From JACMQW01 sp964536965 (GTDB taxonomy: Bacteria; Bdellovibrionota; UBA1018), in assembly GCA_964536965.1 (NCBI GenBank), contig CAZIAL010000006.1, positions 1 through 64,000 on the forward strand: a stretch of 64,000 nucleotides of DNA, read 5' to 3'. Positions 1-7,902 of the stretch are shown here, one piece after another. The notes beneath the pieces were generated by a model. It did not search any database. It worked only from the letters and a program-made list of their open reading frames with translations, and was not told the origin of the DNA. Numbering within the stretch: position 1 is the stretch's first letter; every line of letters starts with the position of its first letter. Position numbers and translations under genes: made by a program.

Positions 1-683
1 AACGTATCGGAGAGCGTGCCGTGCATGAGCATCATGAATGCGAACGGCAGGAAGGTCATGATCGAGTAACGGATCGCGACGGGAAAGATCGAGTCGGGCT
101 TCGTCGCGAAATGGAAGAACTGGTAATAGAGCCTCGACATCGCCCAGCTCCGATCCGTCCAGAAAACCCAGATCGAAAAAGCGAACCGGAGCGAGAGCGC
201 CGCGGCCAACCCGATCAGGAGCCAGACCGGCAGAAGCGCCCAGCGCCAACCGCCCGCGAAGCCGGCCGCATCGGCGAACCGAATGGCGATCCCGATTCCG
301 AGGAAGAGGTTGAAGATCGACGTGAGATTCATCCATCGGGTGAGCGAGAGGAATACGGGGCTCACCGGTTTCGTGAGGAGAATGTCGAGCTCTCCTTTAT
401 TCACCAGATCGGAGAAGTTCCAGAAGTTGCGCTGGAAGAAAGTCGTGAAGAGGGCGTCCGACGCGAAGAATATCCCGAGGAAGAAGAAGACTTGCTCCTT
501 CGTCCAGCCGGCCAAGGTTTCGGTGTTGGCGTAGATCACGGTGAAGAGAGTGAACTCGACGGCGATCCAGACGAGGTCGACCACGAGCATGGTCAGGAAA
601 TTCGAGCGATAGACGGCCTCGCGAACGAAGTTGTTCTTCAGCTGGATCCCAAAAACTCGGGCGTACTTCAGAAGTTTCGCCAT
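1..683 (-). CDS. ABC-2 type transporter permease (COG3694-like), partial
   Basis: Partial gene with its ATG at 683; it runs off the left edge with no stop. The N-terminus begins MAKLLKYARVFGIQLKNNF and is followed by hydrophobic segments and the stretch ELDILLTKPVSP, typical of the second permease in three-gene ABC-2 exporters (COG4586/4587/3694 type). It lies 2 bp downstream of the other permease gene and is therefore the last visible gene of the operon ATPase, permease, permease. Inner-membrane location is inferred from the hydrophobic segments. The substrate of this exporter class is not known. Confidence 0.85.
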   Translation of the reverse strand, partial: MAKLLKYARVFGIQLKNNFVREAVYRSNFLTMLVVDLVWIAVEFTLFTVIYANTETLAGWTKEQVFFFLGIFFASDALFTTFFQRNFWNFSDLVNKGELDILLTKPVSPVFLSLTRWMNLTSIFNLFLGIGIAIRFADAAGFAGGWRWALLPVWLLIGLAAALSLRFAFSIWVFWTDRSWAMSRLYYQFFHFATKPDSIFPVAIRYSIMTFLPFAFMMLMHGTLSDT

Positions 684-685
684 AA

Positions 686-1528
686 TCAGCCTCCCAGGGA
701 GAGGTAACGTTTAATGCTCACGCGCCAGCTCCAGCTCACGAGAAACGAAAGTCCGACGATCCAGACGCAAGCCACGCCCAGGGCGTTCACGAACTGCGTG
801 TCGCTCCATCGACCGAGCGCGTACTGGGTCGGGCCGAAGACATAGAGATAGAAAGGGGCGGCCTTCCAGATCCATTCGAGGCTGACCGGGAAAAGAGTGA
901 GGGGGAGGAGTTCGCCCGAGAGGATCTGGACGATCATGTTCTTCACCATCAGTACCGAGTAGGCCTCCTCCCAGTAAAAGGCGAGCGTCGCGATGAGGGC
1001 GCCGATCTGGTAGTGGATGATGTTCCCGAGAATTGCGAGCCCCATCGCGGCGAGCATCCGCGGCGCCGAAATCGCGTCCGTGAAGAACGAGACCGAGATC
1101 CCGATCGCGATGCAGATCGCGGACAAGAAAAGTTTCGGCGCGAGCCCGCGGATGTAGACGAACTCGACGACGCTCGCGGGGCGAAGCAGGTAGTTCGAGA
1201 GTCCGCCCGAGCGGATCATCTCCATCAGTTCGAAGTCGTGATCCCCGCCGCGGATCTGGGTGAAGAGGATCGAAGTGAAGGTGTATCCGAGCATCTCGTG
1301 GTAAGTGAGTCCGCCCACGGTCTCCTGGCCGCCGACCTTAAACATCGCGTACCAGAGAACCCACTGGATGGCGGCCGGAACGAAGGCCGCCCCGAAGACT
1401 TCGAGGAGAAATTCGATGCGGTACGCGGTCGCGTCCTGGAACCCGTTTTTCAGGGCGGCGAGCCGCCACTGGAATCGGAACCGAGGAAAGCCCCGCGAAG
1501 TCGCGACGCCGGCCGAGGAGCTAGACAT
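686..1528 (-). CDS. ABC-2 type transporter permease (COG4587-like)
   Basis: Inner-membrane permease of about 280 residues with six hydrophobic segments, and a cytoplasmic stretch (GGLSNYLLRPASVVEF) matching the 'LLRP' signature of ABC-2 permeases of this class. I chose the ATG at 1528 because it overlaps the stop of the upstream ATPase gene (ATGTCTAG), an arrangement typical of translational coupling. An in-frame start at 1549 would overlap the ATPase gene by 29 bases. It is expected to form a heterodimeric membrane pore with the product of the next gene. Confidence 0.88.
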   Translation of the reverse strand: MSSSSAGVATSRGFPRFRFQWRLAALKNGFQDATAYRIEFLLEVFGAAFVPAAIQWVLWYAMFKVGGQETVGGLTYHEMLGYTFTSILFTQIRGGDHDFELMEMIRSGGLSNYLLRPASVVEFVYIRGLAPKLFLSAICIAIGISVSFFTDAISAPRMLAAMGLAILGNIIHYQIGALIATLAFYWEEAYSVLMVKNMIVQILSGELLPLTLFPVSLEWIWKAAPFYLYVFGPTQYALGRWSDTQFVNALGVACVWIVGLSFLVSWSWRVSIKRYLSLGG

Positions 1529-2669
1529 TACGAGTGACCCCGTCGTCACCCCGGAGGTTTTCGCGGATGCCGCCTTCGGAGTAGATTCGGCTGATCACGC
1601 TCTCGAGACTCTGCTCTTCGATCCCCATGTCGAGGATCGTCGCTTTGCCCATGATCGACTGGAGGATCCGGATGACGGAGTCCTTCTGGGTCTCGAAGTA
1701 AAACGCCGGGACCCCGGCCGCGTCGGCGGAGCCGGACTCTTCCGTACCTTCGCCCGTCTCTCCCTCGCCGCCTTCGGCCGCGGCTTCGGACTTCTCGTCG
1801 GTCGAGATCTTCTCGGCGGGAATTCCGGTGATCGCCGCGAGGTCGTCGATCCGGAGAGGTTCCTTCAGCCGGACCCGCAGGCGGCATTCGCCTTCGTTCA
1901 GAAGTTTGGAAGGAGCGCCGTCGAAGATCATCTCGCCCGTCTTCAGGATCATGACCCGGGAGCAAAGACGTTCGATGTCGTCCATGTTGTGCGAGGTCAG
2001 GATGATCGTCGCTTTCTCGCGCTGGTTGAACACCTTCAGAAAGTCGCGAAGTTTTTCCGCGGCGAGCACGTCGAGTCCGATCGTCGGCTCGTCGAGAAAG
2101 ATCACCTTCGGCCAGTGGAGGAGCGCGCCGATGAGTTCCATCTTCATCCGTTCGCCGAGGGACAAACGACGAATCTGCGTTTGCAGCAGTTTCGTCACGT
2201 CGAGCAGTTCGGCAAGCGTGTTCAACCGCTCGCGGTACTTCGCTTCCGGAATCTCGTAGATCGCCTTCAGCAGGTCGAACGCGTCGGTCGCCGGAAGGTC
2301 CCACCAGAGCTGGGCTTTCTGGCCCATGACGAGCGAAATGGAATTTCGAAATTCCATCGTTCGGTCGAAGGGGGTGAATCCGAGTACCTTCGCCTCCCCA
2401 TGGGAGGGCGGGATCAGTCCGGACAGGATTTTGAGGAGGGTCGTCTTTCCCGCGCCGTTCGCGCCGATCAGTCCGACGAACGAACCGGGCTCGATCGTGA
2501 AGGACACTTCTTTAAGCGCGTGGTGCTCCGAGAACCGCGGCTTGAGCAGGAGTTCGATCGTCCCCTTCATACCTTCGGCCTTCTGGGGAGAACGGAAGAC
2601 GCGGCGGACATTCTTTACGGAAATGACCGGGGCGACGGGATTCGCGGAATTCGATGATGGTTTCGACAT
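1521..2669 (-). CDS. ABC transporter ATP-binding protein (COG4586-like) with acidic C-terminal insert
   Basis: Nucleotide-binding subunit of the exporter. Walker A GANGAGKTT is at residues 69-77, the signature LSLGERMKME near 169-178, Walker B VIFLDEPTIGLD at about 189-200, and an H-loop histidine (TSHN) near 227. The long N-terminal strand before Walker A and the internal 'MGQKAQLWWDLPA' stretch are characteristic of the COG4586 subgroup that pairs with two ABC-2 permeases. At 382 residues it is longer than usual. The extra length is mainly a low-complexity Glu/Gly/Ala-rich insert at residues 291-320, which precedes a last segment of about 60 residues. It is the first gene of the three-gene operon, with a 43-bp gap to the upstream gene. 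Confidence 0.93.
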   Translation of the reverse strand: MSKPSSNSANPVAPVISVKNVRRVFRSPQKAEGMKGTIELLLKPRFSEHHALKEVSFTIEPGSFVGLIGANGAGKTTLLKILSGLIPPSHGEAKVLGFTPFDRTMEFRNSISLVMGQKAQLWWDLPATDAFDLLKAIYEIPEAKYRERLNTLAELLDVTKLLQTQIRRLSLGERMKMELIGALLHWPKVIFLDEPTIGLDVLAAEKLRDFLKVFNQREKATIILTSHNMDDIERLCSRVMILKTGEMIFDGAPSKLLNEGECRLRVRLKEPLRIDDLAAITGIPAEKISTDEKSEAAAEGGEGETGEGTEESGSADAAGVPAFYFETQKDSVIRILQSIMGKATILDMGIEEQSLESVISRIYSEGGIRENLRGDDGVTRNV

Positions 2670-2712
2670 GATGCGGGACCTGGTGGGTGAGACAGCCGAC
2701 GAGGGGAAACGC

Positions 2713-3768
2713 TTAAAAGGAGGAAAGCGTCCGCTTCCCGGCGAGCGGAAGTTTCGCGTCGGTTAGCCCCGGAACGAAGGCGTTGTAGCGCGTGAAGATC
2801 GTCTTGTCGTCGCCGAGGTTCTTCGGATCGGCGGCGTTGTCGCTGAACCCCTTCGCGATCGGGAAGGCGGTTACGAGGTAAGGAAGCTTCAGCGCGGAGT
2901 CGCGGATCGAGTAAATGAGGAGTTCGGCGTTCCCGCCGGTCGCCTCGCCGGACGCTTTCGTGAACGGGACGAAGTCCGTGCGGATCTCGATCACTCGCGC
3001 GGGGTTCGCGCCGTCGGTGATTTCGACCGTCTCGGTGATGCGGCGGCCGCGAAGCGAGGCGTATTCGAAACTGCGGATCGAACGCGCAGCCTGGAATCCG
3101 CGTTTCAGAACGCGCGTCGCCGCCAGGTCCTGTTCGTTCATTTCGCGAAACGCGATGCGGCCGGCGAAGTGGGTGACATTCGCGAACAGTCCGCCCTGCG
3201 GAGGCAGCGGCGAGATGGATCCGGCGGGGAGGCCGAAACCATTTTCGATGTCAGGACGAACCCAGCGAAGGCGTTTGTATCCGTAAGGGGTTTTAAGATT
3301 CGAGAGCAAATATGCGTAGGTGTGTTCGAAACCCGCGTGCACGATGCGATCGGCGATCGGGGAGTCGACGCCCTCGCCGCGTTTCGCGACGCCGACGCGC
3401 GCGAGTACGTTATCGAGGATCGGCTCGGGGACGATGATCTTCTTCACGCCTTCGTCGAAGTTGATCGAGCGGCCCCAGAGAAGTTTCGTCGCGCCGGCGA
3501 GCTTGCCTTCGATTTCCATTCGGCGCATCAGTTCGGGCGCGATCACATCGAGGCGCGCGGAAACTTTCAGGTTCGTCGTCTCGGGATTTTCGTTCGTCCG
3601 GATCACCGTTTCGAGGTCGCGGACGATCTCCGCCCATGGACAGTCGGCCGCCGTCTCGCCTTCGGTCAGGATCGGGCATCGGGTGGCCGTCTCGGGGAAG
3701 GTCGCCGACTGCGCGGTGGAAATGAGCGAAAGAACGAGGACCAGGAGCAGGATACCGAAGGCTTTCAT
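2713..3768 (-). CDS. Secreted protein of unknown function
   Basis: I do not recognise a family. From the ATG at 3768 the protein starts MKAFGILLLVLVLSLISTAQS, a clear Sec signal peptide with probable cleavage after AQS-A, followed by about 330 soluble residues, so it is probably periplasmic or exported. A GTG start at 3786 is possible but would put six residues ahead of the signal. It lies 43 bp upstream of the exporter ATPase on the same strand and could be co-transcribed with it. The sequence mentions of 'RFEYASLRGRRITETVEI' type suggest a beta-rich fold, but no catalytic motif is visible. Confidence 0.75.
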   Translation of the reverse strand: MKAFGILLLVLVLSLISTAQSATFPETATRCPILTEGETAADCPWAEIVRDLETVIRTNENPETTNLKVSARLDVIAPELMRRMEIEGKLAGATKLLWGRSINFDEGVKKIIVPEPILDNVLARVGVAKRGEGVDSPIADRIVHAGFEHTYAYLLSNLKTPYGYKRLRWVRPDIENGFGLPAGSISPLPPQGGLFANVTHFAGRIAFREMNEQDLAATRVLKRGFQAARSIRSFEYASLRGRRITETVEITDGANPARVIEIRTDFVPFTKASGEATGGNAELLIYSIRDSALKLPYLVTAFPIAKGFSDNAADPKNLGDDKTIFTRYNAFVPGLTDAKLPLAGKRTLSSF

Positions 3769-3816
3769 ATGCCCGGGGGGTATCACGACCTGGTGCAGAA
3801 TTCAGGCGAGAACTGA

Positions 3817-4743
3817 TTAAGATCCGACGATCGCGTCGAGGGCCGTATCGATCGTCGGATAACGAAATCGGTAGCCAGAGGCCTGGACCTTGTCTCCGCT
3901 AACGCGTTGCGAGGACAGAAGGGTTTGCTCCGCCATCTCCCCTAAGGCCAGCTTAAGGGCGAACTCGGGAACGGCAAAGACCGTCGGCCGGTGGAGGGCG
4001 GTTCCGATGGCATGGGTAAAGTCGGTGTTCGTGACCGGGTTCGGGGCGGTGACGTTGTAAGTCCCAGTGACCGGGTTCTTTAGGAAATGGAGGAGGATCC
4101 CGACCGCATCGTCGATATGGATCCAGCTGACCCACTGTTTTCCGTCGCCCAGGCGACCGCCGAGCCCGGACTTGAAAAGCGGGATGATCTTTTCGAGGGC
4201 CCCACCTTCGCGGCCGAGGACGATCCCGAACCGCGGCTGGACAAGGCGGGAGACGTGGGCCAGGCGAGCTTCGGTTTCCCAGGTAATGCAGACCTCGGTC
4301 AGAAACCCCTTGCCGGAGGTACTGTCCTCCGTCAGGACCTCGTCCCCCCGGTCGCCGTAGTAGCCGACGGCACTCGCGGAAATGAAGATCGGGGCCCGGG
4401 CCATCTGGTTAATCGCGGCGACCAGGTTCCGGGTGCCCACCTGGCGGGAGGAAAAGATGCGGCGTTTGGTCTCGGTCGACCAACGCCCTGCGCCGACGTT
4501 TTCGCCTGCGAGGTGCATGACGGCATCGACCCCTTCGAAAGCGGTCGCCGGGGCGACCTCTCGGTCTGGCGACCAACCGAAAACGGAGAGCTTACACTTC
4601 GTGCCGGCAAATAAAGGAGAGAGGCGCTTTCGGGCTTTTTCGGGGTCTCGGGCGAGAACCCGGATTTCGGCGAGTTCCCGGACGGCCGCCCGGATAAAAG
4701 CGGTTCCGATAAAGCCCGTGGCACCTGTCAGCAGGAGGTTCAT
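3817..4743 (-). CDS. TIGR01777-type NAD(P)-dependent epimerase (YfcH-like)
   Basis: Short-chain dehydrogenase/epimerase-like protein of 308 residues. The Rossmann nucleotide-binding motif LLTGATGFIGTAF is at the very N-terminus, followed by VMHLAGENVGAGRW, SASAVGYYGDRGD and a C-terminal 'DTALDAIV' stretch, all typical of the TIGR01777 family (E. coli YfcH and relatives). The substrate of this family is not established. The gene begins with ATG at 4743 and is divergent from the lipoprotein genes, across a 215-bp intergenic region. Confidence 0.9.
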   Translation of the reverse strand: MNLLLTGATGFIGTAFIRAAVRELAEIRVLARDPEKARKRLSPLFAGTKCKLSVFGWSPDREVAPATAFEGVDAVMHLAGENVGAGRWSTETKRRIFSSRQVGTRNLVAAINQMARAPIFISASAVGYYGDRGDEVLTEDSTSGKGFLTEVCITWETEARLAHVSRLVQPRFGIVLGREGGALEKIIPLFKSGLGGRLGDGKQWVSWIHIDDAVGILLHFLKNPVTGTYNVTAPNPVTNTDFTHAIGTALHRPTVFAVPEFALKLALGEMAEQTLLSSQRVSGDKVQASGYRFRYPTIDTALDAIVGS

Positions 4744-4958
4744 AGGCCTAGGTTACGCTTACCGATTCCCGAGGAGAATCGAAGAGTTCGGCATTCTTAG
4801 GCGGGGGCCAAAGCTGACACCCGTCTAAGGTTTAGACAGGGAAAGGCCCTAAAATCGTTCCCATCTCGAATCTAGAGGGTATAGGCGTCGCGTCATTTTG
4901 GCCTACCCCTTGCTCTAATACGGGTAACGACAGTGTGTTTATAGGGAGAGAGAAGCTT
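4744..4958. other. Divergent intergenic region
   Basis: Region of 215 bp between the epimerase gene (minus) and the first lipoprotein gene (plus). It should carry both promoters. The only candidate I see is a weak TCTAAT -10-like hexamer at 4914-4919 without a convincing -35 box. The purine-rich run GGGAGAGAGAAG just before 4959 is a good ribosome-binding site for the lipoprotein gene. No small gene or RNA is apparent. Confidence 0.5.
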
Positions 4959-5495
4959 ATGTTGAACTCGAAGAAACTGATGATGGTAATCGCGGCGACT
5001 GTGCTCGGCTTAGGCCTGACCGGCTGCGGACGTGATAATTATGACGGCGCTTACTCCGGATCGGAGATTAAAATGCCGCAAGCCCAACAGCCGGGCCAGA
5101 CCGGACAGCCGCAACAGTACATGCCCCAGATGCCGATGGGCGGACAGTATCGCGGAGTGACCGCCGAACTTCGCCACGATGGTGACATCGTGACCGGAAC
5201 CTACAACGCCGCCCAGCAGGGATTCGCTCAGCAGCAGCAGATCCCTGGACAGGTCGCCGGCGCGACCGAGACGTATCGCTTCGAAGCGAACGCTCGCTCG
5301 GCGAACCGACTTGAAGGCGTGCGCCTGATTCCGATGACCTCGATGATGGGCGCCGGATGCGTTCTCGAAGGATCGCTCGAAGCGATCGAGAACGGTCGCC
5401 GCCTGACCGGCACGCTCCAGCCTGCGAACATGGGTTACCAGCAGATGAATACCTGGTGTTTCCCGACGCAGATTACGCTCGATCGCGCTCGGTAA
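4959..5495 (+). CDS. Putative lipoprotein, Gln/Pro-rich N-terminal region
   Basis: From the ATG at 4959 (strong GGGAGAGAGAAG ribosome-binding site just upstream) the protein begins MLNSKKLMMVIAATVLGLGLTGC, a lipoprotein signal with lipobox LTGC. After the lipidated Cys comes a low-complexity linker rich in Gln, Pro, Gly and Met (about residues 35-70), followed by a compact domain of about 100 residues with no motif I recognise. It is probably an outer-membrane or periplasmic lipoprotein. It is followed 39 bp later by a second lipoprotein gene on the same strand. Confidence 0.8.
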   Translation: MLNSKKLMMVIAATVLGLGLTGCGRDNYDGAYSGSEIKMPQAQQPGQTGQPQQYMPQMPMGGQYRGVTAELRHDGDIVTGTYNAAQQGFAQQQQIPGQVAGATETYRFEANARSANRLEGVRLIPMTSMMGAGCVLEGSLEAIENGRRLTGTLQPANMGYQQMNTWCFPTQITLDRAR

Positions 5496-5534
5496 TCTGG
5501 TTAGGCTTCGATCATGGGAGAAAGGGGGACGATC

Positions 5535-6227
5535 ATGAATACGAAGACTCTATTTCAATCCACGCTTTGGACTCTGGCCGTCACCCTCCTTGCGGGCTGT
5601 ACGGCCGGAACCGAAGACTCTCCGTCGAAAAACGGCGGACCGATCACCCAGGCTCCGTGTTCCGAGACGACGAAGACATTCGATTCGGCGGGCGCGGCCC
5701 AGCCGAATCTTTCCCTCGCCACGCTTCCCGCCGGAATCTATCGCTACGAAAACTCCGAAGCCTACGTCGAAACGAAAATCGTCTCGACCGGCGCCGCCAC
5801 CCGGATCTCCCGGATCCAGTATCTCGAGCGCGAGATCGGCCGTGATCCGGCGAAACCGGCTTACGAAACCGGACTTCGCTGCCGCGAGACCGTCGGCTCC
5901 TTGACGGCGTTCACCACCCAGCTCGCGCTGCCGACGGATCTGAAACGTTATAACGCCGGATACTTCGATGTCGAAACGCGCCTCTATAATATCGCGTTCC
6001 GTTCGACGACATCGTCTTCGTTATCGGTCGCTTTCGGTGGAGAAGTTCGCAGCGCCGACGCGGGTACGGTCGCCAGCCAGATCGGCAGCACCTGGAACGG
6101 GGGCTATCATTTCGCCCGCCGCTCCGACGAGGTCTACGAGCTCCACGGTCTGCGGATCGAAGCCAACCGAACGATCTATGGCAAGGTCGTCTATACGCGC
6201 GAGAAACTTTCGGCGAATTCCCAGTAA
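5535..6227 (+). CDS. Putative lipoprotein of unknown function
   Basis: The ATG at 5535 is preceded by AAAGGGGGA, a good ribosome-binding site. An earlier in-frame ATG at 5514 lacks the signal charge pattern. The N-terminus MNTKTLFQSTLWTLAVTLL ends in the lipobox LAGC. The mature part, about 205 residues, is rich in Thr, Arg and Tyr with alternating polarity, suggesting a beta-rich extracytoplasmic protein. No family is recognised. It probably forms a two-gene unit with the preceding lipoprotein and converges on trmO with a 15-bp gap. Confidence 0.78.
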   Translation: MNTKTLFQSTLWTLAVTLLAGCTAGTEDSPSKNGGPITQAPCSETTKTFDSAGAAQPNLSLATLPAGIYRYENSEAYVETKIVSTGAATRISRIQYLEREIGRDPAKPAYETGLRCRETVGSLTAFTTQLALPTDLKRYNAGYFDVETRLYNIAFRSTTSSSLSVAFGGEVRSADAGTVASQIGSTWNGGYHFARRSDEVYELHGLRIEANRTIYGKVVYTREKLSANSQ

Positions 6228-6242
6228 CGCGCCGGCGCGGAT

Positions 6243-7106
6243 CTAAATCGGGCGTTTCCGATCGACTTTCGCCAGGTCGACGAGATCGAGCACGCTGAAT
6301 CCGTCTTCTCGGATCATCCATTTCACATCGACGTCGAAGATCGTAAACGCGAACTTCAGCCCCTTCGAATCCTCGTTTTCCGGCGGCATTTTGCGTTTTT
6401 GCGAAGCCGGCCGGGGGTCGAGCTCGAGCATCTCGACGACCATGCGCTTCAGGTCGATCGACGGATCATGCTTCTCCGCGCGGAGCCGCGACTGGTGCTT
6501 CTCGATCGCCTCGAGGGCGGGTTCGGTGAAGGTGACCGGGAACTTTTCGATGGGCTCCGCGGCCCAGCCGGCGTGGGCGTCGGGGATCGAGTCCGCGAAC
6601 GGAATGTAAGGTTTAATATCCAGCACCGGGGTGCCGTCGAGGAGATCGACGCCGGAGACATGGATACGAACCCCTTTCGGATGGTCGAATTCGATGCGAT
6701 CGAGTTTCACCGCCGAGAGCCCGATCGGATTCGGTCGATGCGGCGAGCGCGAGGCGAGGACGCCGACTTTCTTCCTTCCGCCGAGTCGGGGGGGACGAAT
6801 CGAAGGCTTCCAGTCGCGCGCGCCGTGTTCGTGGAAGACGAAAAGAATCCAGAGGTGCGAAAAAGTCTCGAGCTTCTGGCAGGCGATCGCGAAGAACGGA
6901 TGTTTATTCAGTTCGATCACCCCCTTCGCTTCGGAAACCATGCCGGGTTGGCGAGGAATGCCGAATTTTTCCGCGAAGGCGGTGCGCACGACCCCGATCG
7001 GTTCGAATTCGTAGGACGGAGGCGCCCCTTTTTTCACGGGGGGGCCGGACCTCGAAACGAAATCTTCACCCGGGTAGGCGGACTTTTTCGAGGTCTTCTT
7101 CTGCAT
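6243..7106 (-). CDS. trmO: tRNA m6t6A37 methyltransferase TrmO (TsaA/YaeB family)
   Basis: TrmO uses S-adenosylmethionine to N6-methylate t6A at tRNA position 37. The family core is clear: FEPIGVVRTAFAEKFGIPRQP near residues 36-55, LETFSHLWILFVFHEH, and the hallmark ASRSPHRPNPIGLSAVKL, then SGVDLLDGTPVLDIKPYIP. The protein has an N-terminal tail of about 33 basic residues and is 287 residues long, somewhat longer than E. coli TrmO. The start ATG at 7106 directly abuts the stop of the upstream gene (TAGATG), so the two are probably co-translated. Confidence 0.94.
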   Translation of the reverse strand: MQKKTSKKSAYPGEDFVSRSGPPVKKGAPPSYEFEPIGVVRTAFAEKFGIPRQPGMVSEAKGVIELNKHPFFAIACQKLETFSHLWILFVFHEHGARDWKPSIRPPRLGGRKKVGVLASRSPHRPNPIGLSAVKLDRIEFDHPKGVRIHVSGVDLLDGTPVLDIKPYIPFADSIPDAHAGWAAEPIEKFPVTFTEPALEAIEKHQSRLRAEKHDPSIDLKRMVVEMLELDPRPASQKRKMPPENEDSKGLKFAFTIFDVDVKWMIREDGFSVLDLVDLAKVDRKRPI

Positions 7107-7808
7107 CTATCTCTCGAGCTGGTCGATATTCACGCGCACCTGATTTCGCGCGTGCGGGTTAAGGACGAGGCGATCGATGCCGTTCGGAAAGCCCAAGCCC
7201 GAAGTCGAGACTCCGAACGAAAGCAGTTCCGTGGGATAGACGCCCGCGCGCGGTACGACGGATTCGACGGTGAAGGCGAGGTCGGGGGAGTTTTCGCGAA
7301 TCGCGCGGATACGCAGCGTGCGATAGGTCGGGGAGCCGATGAGCGGGATGCGTTTCGCGAACTTAAAGAGGAGGTCGCCGCCGTGGGCCGCGGACCATGC
7401 GGAAGAACTGAGTACGAACATCGCTTTCCCGCCGATGCCGATGATCTCGCGGCCGGCGGCGACTTCCGCGGGAGTGTACTCGCGGCAGCGATAGGCGGTC
7501 GGATCCGCGCTGCCCATGGGCACGAACGTCGCGCGCTTCCGCGACAGATTCGGCGCGCCGTCGAGGCCTTTGCCTTCGAAGTTATCGCAGTATCGGAAAG
7601 TGTAGCGAGGCCCGGCGACGTACAGCTGGAGATAGGCGCCGTAACCATCGACGATTTCGGCATCGCCGGAGGCTTGGAGATCGAAGAGGACGCAGTAACC
7701 GGGAGCGTTTCGGGGATCGGCGTAGCCATCGGACGAAATCAGCGAGAGGACAGCAAGGAGGGCGAGCATGGACGTAAACCTATCAATTCGAGCGAAAAAA
7801 GGGGCCAA
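7107..7808 (-). CDS. Secreted protein of unknown function
   Basis: No family recognised. The hydrophobic segment MLALLAVLSLISS followed by DGYA-D looks like a Sec signal peptide. The start is uncertain. A TTG at 7808 adds 13 residues containing two arginines, giving a normal charged n-region, and TTG starts occur elsewhere in this window. An ATG at 7769 would leave a signal without positive charge. The mature part contains four Cys residues (CVLF, YCDNF, RCREY), which would suit disulfides in the periplasm. Its stop abuts the trmO start, so it heads a two-gene unit. Confidence 0.7.
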   Translation of the reverse strand: MAPFFARIDRFTSMLALLAVLSLISSDGYADPRNAPGYCVLFDLQASGDAEIVDGYGAYLQLYVAGPRYTFRYCDNFEGKGLDGAPNLSRKRATFVPMGSADPTAYRCREYTPAEVAAGREIIGIGGKAMFVLSSSAWSAAHGGDLLFKFAKRIPLIGSPTYRTLRIRAIRENSPDLAFTVESVVPRAGVYPTELLSFGVSTSGLGFPNGIDRLVLNPHARNQVRVNIDQLER

Positions 7809-7902
7809 AGGGACGGTGAATCCGCCTTAGCTATGCCTTCGACGCACCTCCGTCAAGCCGGAAGGAGCGTCGTTTCGCGGGAAAGTCGGCATCTCGCGCC
7901 TT

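Noticed and set aside
1305..2657. 450-codon open frame on the plus strand
   Set aside because: It lies antisense to the ABC ATPase and permease genes, has no recognisable domain and shows the Arg/Asp/Pro-rich composition expected of a G+C-rich shadow frame.
6228..6242. CGCGCCGGCGCG palindrome as a terminator between convergent genes
   Set aside because: It is self-complementary with no loop and no T-run on either side.
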